From an uncultured Prevotella sp. (GTDB lineage Bacteria > Bacteroidota > Bacteroidia > Bacteroidales > Bacteroidaceae): a stretch of 14,277 nt of DNA. Made by a program: the position numbers and the translations under genes. How positions within the stretch are numbered: the stretch's first letter is position 1; every line of letters starts with the position of its first letter. Positions 8,542 to 14,277 of this stretch are shown here, piece after piece. The notes beneath the pieces are model-generated. The model made no database searches. It had not been told where the DNA came from and was given only the letters and a program-made list of their open reading frames with translations. The DNA lies in assembly GCA_900548745.1 (NCBI GenBank), contig URLQ01000071.1, forward strand, positions 1-14,277. The letters run 5' to 3'.

Positions 8542-9008
8542 AGAAAAGAAAACTACTCGTAGCAATTGGACTGGCAATAAGCGCCGGATGCTTTGCACAG
8601 GATGATGTAACCATCAACCTCGCTTCAGGAAAGAAAGTGTATAAGCTTGATGAGATCAAGTCAATGACTTTCGATGGCAATAGTCTGAAAGTAAACAAGC
8701 AGACAAATGCTTCCGACACCTATCAGCTCGCGGAGATAGTAAATATAAGTTTCGATGCCTCTACAGGCGTAAACGGTTTGAAGGTAGAAGGCGAAGGACT
8801 TGCTATCAACGTAAAGGCTGGCAGCAACCTTATAGAAATAAGCGGTTATGACAGCAAGAAGCGTTATGCCGTAGCAGTTTACAACCTTGCAGGAGAGAAG
8901 GTTCTCGGCTTCGACAACTGGAAGGGTGAGGCTGTAGATGTGTCAGCATTGCCAGGTGGCGTCTATGTGTTCAAGATTAACAACAGTACATTAAAATTCA
9001 GAAAGTAA
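8538..9008 (+). CDS. Small secreted protein with T9SS-type C-terminal sorting domain (plus cassette, gene 1)
   Basis: This 156-residue protein has an N-terminal signal peptide (about 1-21, cleavage likely after GCFA; a lipobox reading at C19 is less likely because the -3 residue is Ser). Residues about 22-75 form a short beta-rich module with the motif pair DEIKSMTF and AEIVNISF. The C-terminal ~60 residues read as a Por/type IX secretion sorting domain: SGYDSKKRYAVAVYNLAGEK, then AVDVSALPGGVYVFKINNST, ending in LKFRK. Such domains route proteins through T9SS and are removed when the protein is anchored at the cell surface. Almost nothing lies between module and sorting domain, so the mature protein would be very small. 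It is followed by gene 2 after only 8 nt. Its paralog on the minus strand (13577-14050) is similar throughout. The precise role is unknown; a surface adaptor is one inference. Confidence 0.88.
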   Translation: MKKRKLLVAIGLAISAGCFAQDDVTINLASGKKVYKLDEIKSMTFDGNSLKVNKQTNASDTYQLAEIVNISFDASTGVNGLKVEGEGLAINVKAGSNLIEISGYDSKKRYAVAVYNLAGEKVLGFDNWKGEAVDVSALPGGVYVFKINNSTLKFRK

Positions 9009-9016
9009 AAAATACT

Positions 9017-10201
9017 ATGAAGAAATATTTACTTCTTTTGATTGCCGCATGTCAGGGATTGGCAGTGATGGCACAGTCACCGAACTACAAGATGAAGATC
9101 ACCTTGAAGGATGGTTCAAAACTTTCAGCACGTACCGATGAGGTAGAGGAACTCACTTTCTCAAAGCTTGGAAAGGTGAAGGTAGAGTTGTCAGAGAGAT
9201 ATAAGACGAGTACCTCTCTTGCTGTCAACCTCGACATCGACGCCAACGTAAGCCGTCTGAAGGCAGTATGTGTTCCGGCAAGTCAGACAGTATCAGACAT
9301 AAAGGGCTACATAGAGAAGAATGCTACAGTAGACAGCAAGGTGTCATACAAGAAGTCATTCGATTTCCTCACACCGGAAACCGACTATATGATTTATGCT
9401 CTTGCATACGACGATAATGGTCTTGCAAGCGAGGTCAGCCAGCTTAAGATGACAACTGGCAAGACAGAAGACGACCCCTTTGTTGTAGAGGCAAAGAATA
9501 TCACGACAACAACTCTTGACTATGTCGTTACTCCTAAGGATAACAGCATACAGTATGTTGTACAGACCACAGGTATGGATTTCTATAACGACTGGTGTGC
9601 AGGCGATAATGCCGGCGACGTGCTCCAGCATTTCATCGCTTATTGGAAAGCAATGGGTAGCATGTATGGAGAGACATGGCAGCAGGCGATCAGGTATTAT
9701 GCAAAGACAGGCGTCTATGACTCAGAGGCAGACTATAACACACAGAAGAAGCTTCTTTGGGATGCTGACCAGGTTATCATAACCTTCGGTATTACAAATA
9801 CCGGCGAACTTGTCACCCCAATACAGATTACAAAGACAAAAACTCTTGCTCCTACACCATCTTCAAATAAGATAAGTCTTGAGCTCAAGACCAACGAGTG
9901 GCGTAATGTAGTGGTTTCTGCCACAACTTCAAACTCTGATACATACATCGTAAACGTACAGAGAGCAGAGCTTGTAGATGCACATCGTGAGGCAGGCGAC
10001 TTTGTTAAGTGGCTGTTGTATAGCGGTACTATGGATTATGCTAACATGGGAAAGAGCGGAAGTATGGATTGGGAGTTCACACCTAACAAGGGTGGAGAGA
10101 AATATTACGCTATAGGAATAGGTATAGATGCCTATGGAGCACCGACCACAGAACCGGTTTTCTTGGATTTCGTTCTTCCAGAAGGTAGTTGGGGAAATTA
10201 A
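9017..10201 (+). CDS. Secreted protein with three fibronectin-III-like domains (plus cassette, gene 2)
   Basis: This 394-residue exported protein has a signal peptide at about 1-19 (MKKYLLLLIAACQGLAVMA, cleavage before QSP). C12 could be read as a lipobox cysteine, but the hydrophobic core continues past it. Residues 24-50 form the module shared by the cassette proteins (KITLKDGSKLSARTDEVEEL, then TF). Three fibronectin-III-like beta domains follow, about 53-147, 154-274 and 284-388, recognised from strand patterns such as FLTPETDYMIYALAYDDNG. Domain 2 contains a long helical, tryptophan-rich insertion (about 188-245, with GDVLQHFIAYWKAMG). No T9SS sorting domain is visible at the C-terminus (EGSWGN), so surface display would need another route or a partner. 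It lies 8 nt after gene 1 and 35 nt before gene 3. Fibronectin-III assignment is by pattern and should be treated as probable; binding partner and function are unknown. Confidence 0.83.
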   Translation: MKKYLLLLIAACQGLAVMAQSPNYKMKITLKDGSKLSARTDEVEELTFSKLGKVKVELSERYKTSTSLAVNLDIDANVSRLKAVCVPASQTVSDIKGYIEKNATVDSKVSYKKSFDFLTPETDYMIYALAYDDNGLASEVSQLKMTTGKTEDDPFVVEAKNITTTTLDYVVTPKDNSIQYVVQTTGMDFYNDWCAGDNAGDVLQHFIAYWKAMGSMYGETWQQAIRYYAKTGVYDSEADYNTQKKLLWDADQVIITFGITNTGELVTPIQITKTKTLAPTPSSNKISLELKTNEWRNVVVSATTSNSDTYIVNVQRAELVDAHREAGDFVKWLLYSGTMDYANMGKSGSMDWEFTPNKGGEKYYAIGIGIDAYGAPTTEPVFLDFVLPEGSWGN

Positions 10202-10236
10202 TAAAGCAAAGAATTATCTAAAAAAAATAACATACG

Positions 10237-10704
10237 ATGAAAAAGATAATAACAATGGCGATTGCCGCAATGTTCTCGGCGGTGACATTCGCTCAGGAGG
10301 TAAGTGAAAGAGTCATGAGAATACAGACCATAGATGGCTTGACAACACCGTTGCTGCTTGATAAAGTGCAGGACATCTCTTTCGAGGAGATCACTCCGCT
10401 TTCAATGAACATTGAAGTGAGCAATATCACCGAAACATCAATGGATATAGAATTCCCTATGCCAAGCGGCTGCAAGTATTGGCTGATGTGCATACAGAAA
10501 GAGGAGCTTACTGGTACAGATCTTGAAGTGCGTCAGGCTATAAAGGAAAAGTACAACGACAAGTTCAGCGAGAGCAAGTTCCTGCGCATTCCAAACTTCG
10601 AGGCAGGCACCACCTATTATATCTATGCACTGATGTACGACCAGGATGGTGTGGTGGCAGGTCTTTCAAAGACTTCAGCTACAACACTCAATACGCAGCA
10701 GTAG
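10237..10704 (+). CDS. Secreted fibronectin-III-like protein, first domain only, ending at an in-frame TAG (plus cassette, gene 3)
   Basis: This frame encodes 155 residues: a signal peptide (MKKIITMAIAAMFSAVTFA, cleavage before QE), the shared short module (about 26-50, ending DKVQDISFEE) and one fibronectin-III-like domain (about 54-150, with NFEAGTTYYIYALMYDQDG). It stops at TAG 10702-10704 in the context ACG CAG CAG TAG GCT. The same frame continues open for 243 further codons with two more domains of the same family, so this is either the broken front half of a 398-residue protein or a short form made alongside a readthrough form. The TAG is one transition from CAG and follows two CAG codons, which suggests a Gln codon mutated to stop. 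The minus-strand paralog (11883-12347) is complete as a one-domain protein of nearly the same length, so a short product may well function. Confidence 0.8.
   Translation: MKKIITMAIAAMFSAVTFAQEVSERVMRIQTIDGLTTPLLLDKVQDISFEEITPLSMNIEVSNITETSMDIEFPMPSGCKYWLMCIQKEELTGTDLEVRQAIKEKYNDKFSESKFLRIPNFEAGTTYYIYALMYDQDGVVAGLSKTSATTLNTQQ
10575..10622 (+). repeat. 48-nt segment identical to the inverted copy in the minus-strand gene 3
   Basis: These 48 nt are identical, base for base, to the reverse complement of 11962-12009, the same place in the paralogous gene 3. The 16 codons involved show no synonymous change, whereas the gene 1 pair shows many. Together the two segments form a long inverted repeat about 1.3 kb apart. 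Confidence 0.85.
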
Positions 10705-11433
10705 GCTACTGACGAGTTTTCCATCGATGTGACTGATGTGACAAAGACTACTGCTACTGTCAGCTTTACTCCGAAAGACAATGCAATGACATACTATTAT
10801 TTCGTGGCTTCAGAGGCTAACCGTGCAAAGATGATTGAGAAGTATGGCGATATCCAGACTGCCGACCTCGAATATCTGCAGTATAGCGCAGAGCAGGCTG
10901 ATTACGGACTCAGCGAGTATCTTTCTTATATCCTTGTAAGTGGTCCTAAGACCAAGGATACAAGAGACATCATACAGTCGAACCTCGAACCGGGAACAAA
11001 GTACTATGCTTATTGCTATGGTATGAACAACGACGGCAGTTTCACGACAGGTGTGTATGAGAAAGAGTTTACTACAGAAGCAGTAGCTCCATCAAACAAC
11101 GTTATCAGCTGTGAGGTGGTAAAAACATACGCTGACGGATGCGATGTAAAGGTTACTACAACCAATGACGACCCTTATATGATTGATGCACAGCCAAAAG
11201 AAGTTTGGGAAAACTTCCTTTCAGCAGCTAATGGCGACAAGACACTTGCTGCAAAGCAGATTCTGTCAAGATCATACGGCGGCTATGCAGATAACTTTAC
11301 AAAGAAGGGCAATCAGGAGTATAAGGTAGAAGTAGGTTCTGCCGACACTGATTACGTTCTTATCATCTACGGCTTTGACGCTGCGATAACAACAGACGTT
11401 CAGACTGTAGAGTTCAGAACTCTCGCGCAATAA
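10705..11433 (+). pseudogene. In-frame continuation of gene 3: two more fibronectin-III-like domains beyond the TAG
   Basis: Starting immediately after TAG, the same frame reads ATDEFSIDVTDVTKTTATVS and runs to TAA 11431-11433 without another stop. It encodes domain 2 (about 110 residues with a helical insertion, including LEYLQYSAEQADYGLSEYLS) and domain 3 (from about 11085, beginning NNVISCEVVKTYADG). Together with the preceding part it has the same layout as gene 2. There is no ATG or ribosome-binding context near the join; the first usable alternative start, GTG at 10729, falls inside the first strand of domain 2. It is therefore unlikely to be an independent gene. The intact frame shows the mutation is recent, or that TAG is read through, or that it is a sequencing error. 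If the stop is real and not suppressed, this stretch is untranslated. Confidence 0.75.
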
Positions 11434-11474
11434 CTAAGTAAATATAATTAATACTGAAAAGTGTATTTGGAGGT

Positions 11475-11516
11475 TCCCCCGGAGATGATGTGATATCAAC
11501 TCCGGGGGATTTATTT
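11475..11516 (+). terminator. Intrinsic terminator of the plus-strand operon
   Basis: A 10-bp GC-rich stem (TCCCCCGGAG at 11475-11484 with CTCCGGGGGA at 11500-11509) is extended, after an A-A mismatch, by TGAT/ATCA (11486-11489 with 11495-11498). It is followed by TTTATTTG. It lies 42 nt after the end of the gene 3 frame and is the best rho-independent terminator in the window. Confidence 0.88.
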
Positions 11517-11636
11517 GTTTGCAGGCAACGGAAAAATCGTATCGAATATATGTGACTTTCTCCATAAATTTCAGGGAGGTTGTTTCAGTACTTACGTAAG
11601 AGTACTGCAGTACTTGGCGGAGAGTACAGTGAAAGT
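11517..11636. other. Non-coding stretch with clustered short palindromes
   Basis: I see no gene here. It contains CTTACGTAAG (11591-11600) and GTACTGCAGTAC (11602-11613), two perfect palindromes in tandem, within a run where AGTAC recurs in either orientation four times. It may be further decayed sequence of the neighbouring pseudogene. Confidence 0.4.
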
Positions 11637-11781
11637 GAATTTGGATATATACTCGGAATACCCAACGAGGAAGTGCGACAGGCACTTAATGAAATTGTAG
11701 GATACACGCAAGGTCGTAGGGCTTGCGATAGAACTTGACAGTGAAGGTAAGGGGCTTGTTGACTGGAGTGTTGTTGAATGA
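11637..11781 (+). pseudogene. Frameshifted remnant resembling the AAA-ATPase-like / PD-(D/E)XK family (PF09820/PF08011)
   Basis: Two fragments in different frames read like parts of this abundant Bacteroidetes family. From 11637, one frame reads EFGYILGIPNEEVRQALNEI and stops near 11740; the family has a characteristic YxLGIPNxEVxxAL element after its ATPase part. From 11701, in the next frame, DTRKVVGLAIELDSEGKG then LVDWSVVE ends at TGA 11781, resembling the family's extreme C-terminus (hydrophobic strand, then a DW motif). In an intact member these two elements are far apart, so a large internal deletion plus a frameshift is implied. No start or upstream ATPase motif is visible. The matches are from memory of the family pattern and short, so this is a moderate call. 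The open frame at 11515-11700 is in a different frame from both fragments and is not supported. Confidence 0.5.
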
Positions 11782-11821
11782 ATCAGCGGAGTCAGGAAAA
11801 AAAGATTAATGATAAGGTTGA

Positions 11822-11864
11822 ATAATATATGAGGAAAGCTGAATTCGCTTTCCTCATATATTAT
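11822..11864. terminator. 18-bp perfect hairpin, probable terminator of the minus-strand operon
   Basis: 11822-11839 pairs perfectly with 11847-11864 (core ATGAGGAAAGC / GCTTTCCTCAT) around a 7-nt loop (TGAATTC). The base of the stem is AT-only, and the hairpin lies 18 nt beyond the stop of the minus-strand gene 3. The U-tract after it on the minus strand is weak, so termination is inferred from position and stem strength. Confidence 0.65.
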
Positions 11865-11882
11865 ATATCAGTCAGATTGATT

Positions 11883-12347
11883 TTACTCATCAGGCAGGGT
11901 TGTTGCTGAAGTCTCGGCAAGACCAGCAGCCACACCATCCTGGTCAAACATCAGGGCATATATATAATAGGTGGTGCCTGCCTCGAAGTTTGGAATGCGC
12001 AGGAACTTGTCTTCAGTGAAGCGGTCGTTGAACCTTTGTTTTATTTCCTGTCGCTTTTCAGCGTATGTGCCGCATATCTCTTCCTTCTGTATGCACATCA
12101 GCCAGTATTTGCAACCCTCCGGCATAGGAAAATCAATGTCCATGGAGTTTTTTGTGATGTTGCTTACCTCGATATCCATGGTCAGCGGTGTAACCTCTTC
12201 GAATGAGATGTTCTCAACAGTGTTGAGCATCATAATTTCAGATTCGTTGTCGGTGGTTGTGATTTTTATCACGTTATCTTTCTTCTCCTGTGCGAAGGCT
12301 GTTACTGAAAGCAGTGCAGCAATCGCCATTGTTATTATCTTTTTCAT
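11883..12347 (-). CDS. Secreted one-domain fibronectin-III-like protein (minus cassette, gene 3)
   Basis: This 154-residue paralog of the plus-strand gene 3 has a signal peptide (MKKIITMAIAALLSVTAFA, cleavage before QE), the shared module (ending NTVENISFEE) and one fibronectin-III-like domain. The domain contains CKYWLMCIQKEE and FLRIPNFEAGTTYYIYALMF, nearly identical to the plus copy. It ends SATTLPDE and TAA, at the same domain boundary where the plus copy has its TAG. No domain 2 or 3 sequence follows; a hairpin begins 18 nt further on. It is therefore either a natural short form or an old truncation. It lies 52 nt after gene 2 of its operon. The start context matches that of the plus copy (ACATAC followed by ATGAAAAAGATAATAAC). 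Function is unknown; secretion to periplasm or surface is inferred from the signal peptide. Confidence 0.85.
   Translation of the reverse strand: MKKIITMAIAALLSVTAFAQEKKDNVIKITTTDNESEIMMLNTVENISFEEVTPLTMDIEVSNITKNSMDIDFPMPEGCKYWLMCIQKEEICGTYAEKRQEIKQRFNDRFTEDKFLRIPNFEAGTTYYIYALMFDQDGVAAGLAETSATTLPDE
11962..12009 (-). repeat. 48-nt segment identical to the plus-strand gene 3 copy
   Basis: This is the inverted partner of 10575-10622, identical over 48 nt. It lies within the fibronectin-III-like domain coding sequence and encodes KFLRIPNFEAGTTYYI. Confidence 0.85.
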
Positions 12348-12399
12348 GTATGTTGTCTTTTATAAGTTTCTACAAATGTGTACTGTTGTTGCAATACTC

Positions 12400-13572
12400 T
12401 TAGAACGGGCCTTCCGGTAGTGTGAATTCAATCTTTACAGGGTCTCCGGCAGGTGCACCTCCATCCATAGGCCATGCATATACGTGATATACTTCTCCAC
12501 CGTAGCGGCTTCTGAAGGTCCATTCTTGACTTCCCGTACGTGTATAGTCTGACATATCGCCATTATTAAAAATCCACAATGCAACTTCATCGTCGGTACG
12601 TCCGTTTAGAAGAGATTCTGGTTGTGCTGTTATATAATACGGATGGTCTTCATCTGAAACCTCTGCCTTTATGACAACGTTTCTCCATTCGTTGGTAACG
12701 AGTGTCAGCTTGATGGTCATGTCCGACTTTTCCGGAGCTTTTGTTCTTACAGGGTCAATCTGTATAGGGGTTGTCAGCTCACCATTCTCGTTTATACCGA
12801 ATGTGATGATGGCACAGTCATTGTCCCAAAACAGTGATTGCGGGGTGTTGTTGTCAGCCTCTGTATCATATACGCCTTGTTTCAGATCTTGTTTCAGCAT
12901 CTCTTGCCAAGTTGTACCACACATACCACCGAATGCTTTCCACATAGCGATGAAATGCTTCACTACGTCACCAGCTCCATCTGCTTCGTCGCAGTCCTGA
13001 AGATACTTCTTGAGATTCTCACATATTGTGAAGTATTTCACGTTTGGATCCTTCGGCGTTACGACATAGTCGAGCTTTGTTGTACGAATGTTCTTTGCTT
13101 CAACCTTGAATGGATCATCTTCCACCTTGCCGGTCTTGAAGGTCTTCTGTGTCACCTCGCTTGGCTTTCCGTCCATGTCGTATGCCATAGCGTATACTGT
13201 ATATTCCGTCTCTGGAGTGAGAAAGTCGAAAGCTTTCTTGTATGATACCTTGCTGTCAACAGTTGCGTTCTCCTCTATATATGTCTTGGGGTCAGATATA
13301 GTCTGCGATGCCGGCACCAATACCGCCTTCAGCTGTGATGCGTTAATCTCTATGTCGAGGTTTACGCCAAGCGATGTGGATGTCTTGTATCTCTCGGAGA
13401 TTTCAACCTGCACCTTGCCGACCTTGAAAAACTCGATAGACTCAATATCTTCGGTAAGAGCACAAATCTTTGAGCCGTCTTTCTGAGTGAGTTTCATCTT
13501 GTACATCGGCGACTGAGCCATCATAGCCAGACCCTGGCATGCGGCAACCAACATTAATATATATTTCTTCAT
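12400..13572 (-). CDS. Secreted protein with three fibronectin-III-like domains (minus cassette, gene 2)
   Basis: This 390-residue paralog of the plus-strand gene 2 aligns along its full length, with roughly half of residues identical by eye. It has a signal peptide (MKKYILMLVAACQGLAMMA, cleavage before QSP), the shared module (KLTQKDGSKICALTEDIESI, then EF) and three fibronectin-III-like domains at about 53-147, 153-274 and 283-388. The helical insertion in domain 2 is conserved (GDVVKHFIAMWKAFGGM, then TWQEM and GVYDTEAD), and so is the ITFGINENGELTTPIQI strand region. The C-terminus (FTLPEGPF) has no T9SS sorting domain. It begins 4 nt after gene 1 of its operon, so translation is probably coupled. 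Domain 3 is the most diverged part between the two paralogs, and the proteins may differ in what they bind; that is inference. Confidence 0.83.
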   Translation of the reverse strand: MKKYILMLVAACQGLAMMAQSPMYKMKLTQKDGSKICALTEDIESIEFFKVGKVQVEISERYKTSTSLGVNLDIEINASQLKAVLVPASQTISDPKTYIEENATVDSKVSYKKAFDFLTPETEYTVYAMAYDMDGKPSEVTQKTFKTGKVEDDPFKVEAKNIRTTKLDYVVTPKDPNVKYFTICENLKKYLQDCDEADGAGDVVKHFIAMWKAFGGMCGTTWQEMLKQDLKQGVYDTEADNNTPQSLFWDNDCAIITFGINENGELTTPIQIDPVRTKAPEKSDMTIKLTLVTNEWRNVVIKAEVSDEDHPYYITAQPESLLNGRTDDEVALWIFNNGDMSDYTRTGSQEWTFRSRYGGEVYHVYAWPMDGGAPAGDPVKIEFTLPEGPF

Positions 13573-13576
13573 AGCG

Positions 13577-14050
13577 TTACTTTCTGAATTTTAAAGTTGT
13601 ATTGTTGATTTTGAAAACATAAACACCCTTTGGCAGAGCTGAAACGTCTACTGCTGTACCCTTCCAAGAGTCGATGCCCATCACCTTCTCTCCAGCGAGG
13701 TTGTATACGGCAACTGTATAGCGCTCCTTGCTGTCGTAGCCGCTTATATTAATAAGGTTGCTGCCCGGAGCCACGCTCAGTGTCAGTTTGCCGCCTGCAA
13801 TCTTCATGTCCTCGATACCCGAAGTCATGTCGAAAGTTACGTCTTTTATTTCTGCCATCTGATAGCTGTCGGCAGCCGAGCCGTCCTGCTTGTTCACCTT
13901 CAGACTGTTGCCGTCAAAGGTGAACGACTTGATGTCATCAACTTTGTATTCCTTTGTTCCCGAGGCAAGATTCACCTTTACGTAGTCTTGCGCAAAGCAA
14001 CCGGTGCAGAATACCAGTCCCAATGTTACGAGTAGGTTCTTTTTTTTCAT
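13577..14050 (-). CDS. Small secreted protein with T9SS-type C-terminal sorting domain (minus cassette, gene 1)
   Basis: This 157-residue paralog of the gene at 8538 has a signal peptide (MKKKNLLVTLGLVFCTGCFA, then QD), a beta-rich module with DDIKSFTF and AEIKDVTF, and a Por/type IX sorting domain (SGYDSKERYTVAVYNLAGEK, then AVDVSALPKGVYVFKINNTT and LKFRK). The open frame extends upstream to 14188, but I chose ATG at 14050: it directly precedes the signal peptide, it matches the paralog's start, and the upstream extension would include the predicted promoter and leader. Gene 2 follows after 4 nt. As in the other cassette, there is little sequence between module and sorting domain. The sorting domain implies that the organism has a type IX secretion system elsewhere in the genome; nothing in the window shows one. 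Confidence 0.88.
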   Translation of the reverse strand: MKKKNLLVTLGLVFCTGCFAQDYVKVNLASGTKEYKVDDIKSFTFDGNSLKVNKQDGSAADSYQMAEIKDVTFDMTSGIEDMKIAGGKLTLSVAPGSNLINISGYDSKERYTVAVYNLAGEKVMGIDSWKGTAVDVSALPKGVYVFKINNTTLKFRK

Positions 14051-14185
14051 AATAAAACTGTATTTAAAAGGTTTGAAATTTCTCAATATGTATGTCTTCT
14101 TTTGTTTAAAGGTTGCATATTTACATCGTGTGATGTGTAGTGCTTTTCGTATTGAAAGTAAATGCCTGTGATTTCTTTCTCTGCC

Positions 14186-14216
14186 CAAAATTATGAATTT
14201 TTCTTTTAGCTACAAA
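14186..14216 (-). promoter_or_regulatory. Bacteroidetes sigma-ABfr type promoter of the minus-strand secreted-protein operon
   Basis: On the minus strand, TTTG (14216 to 14213) is followed after exactly 19 nt by TAATTTTG (14193 to 14186), matching the Bacteroidetes consensus. Transcription should begin near 14179, giving a leader of about 130 nt before ATG 14050. This mirrors the plus-strand operon's promoter and leader. Confidence 0.75.
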
Positions 14217-14277
14217 TTATTTTTCCTTAATTCCGCAACACTATAATTTAACTTTATTTATAAGTTCCTGAGCAACA
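14217..14277. other. AT-rich sequence upstream of the minus-strand operon
   Basis: No gene or clear site is visible. A loose inverted pair (AACTT and AAGTT around 14239-14255) lies upstream of the promoter, but it is too short to call an operator. Confidence 0.3.

Noticed and set aside
8584..8601. Lipoprotein lipobox in the small gene 1 protein (SAGC at C19)
   Set aside because: The -3 position is Ser here and Cys in the paralog, and a better signal peptidase I site (CFA before Q) follows; a T9SS sorting domain also argues for ordinary cleavage.
10729..11433. An independent gene starting at GTG 10729
   Set aside because: The GTG falls within the first beta strand of domain 2, with no start context; the frame is the uninterrupted continuation of the gene at 10237.
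11515..11700. A 61-residue open frame in the convergent gap
   Set aside because: It is in a different frame from both recognisable family fragments and overlaps the end of the terminator region.
12671..13486. Plus-strand open frames opposite the minus-strand gene 2
   Set aside because: They are antisense shadows, overlapping one another in several frames, with no homology pattern I recognise.
13577..14188. A 203-residue version of the minus-strand gene 1 starting at 14188
   Set aside because: The extra 46 residues precede an obvious signal peptide, match nothing in the paralog, and cover the predicted promoter edge and leader.
1..14277. tRNA, rRNA or insertion sequence
   Set aside because: I found no tRNA-like cloverleaf, rRNA segment, transposase or terminal inverted repeats of an IS.

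Overview
The window looks like chromosome of a Bacteroidales bacterium, most likely Prevotella or a close relative. Three things point there: rpoB and rpoC of Bacteroidetes type, promoters that match the Bacteroidetes consensus (TTTG, 19 nt, TAnnTTTG) rather than -35/-10 boxes, and secreted proteins with a Por/type IX secretion (T9SS) C-terminal sorting domain. Gene starts are A-rich with no clear Shine-Dalgarno sequence, as is usual in this phylum. The genus is an inference.

Positions 1-6396 are the core transcription operon: the 3' half of rpoB (its 5' end lies outside the window), complete rpoC, and a long composite hairpin that probably terminates transcription from both sides. Next, on the minus strand, is a 523-residue membrane-anchored TPR protein with a C-terminal DNA-binding-like helix-turn-helix. 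Its upstream region carries two copies of a 42-nt direct repeat, each with a promoter-like TATCTTTG box facing the gene.

Positions 8351-14216 are the accessory part. Two three-gene operons of paralogous secreted proteins face each other tail to tail. Each encodes, in order, (1) a small protein with a signal peptide, a beta-rich module and a T9SS-type sorting domain, (2) a ~390-residue protein with three fibronectin-III-like domains, and (3) a related fibronectin-III-like protein. Gene 3 of the plus-strand copy is interrupted by an in-frame TAG between its first and second domains. Gene 3 of the minus-strand copy ends at the same domain boundary and has only one domain. Each operon starts from a near-perfect Bacteroidetes promoter followed by a leader of about 130-150 nt. 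Between the two operons lie a strong terminator, the frameshifted remnant of a gene resembling the AAA-ATPase-like/PD-(D/E)XK family (PF09820/PF08011), and an 18-bp hairpin.

The cassette proteins look like a set exported across the inner membrane together, with only the first carrying a visible outer-surface sorting signal. A working hypothesis is that protein 1 anchors or organises proteins 2 and 3. All six share a short N-terminal module ending in an (I/V)-x-x-(I/M/L)-(T/S/E)-F motif. No function is known to me for this cassette, and the surface-complex idea is inference.
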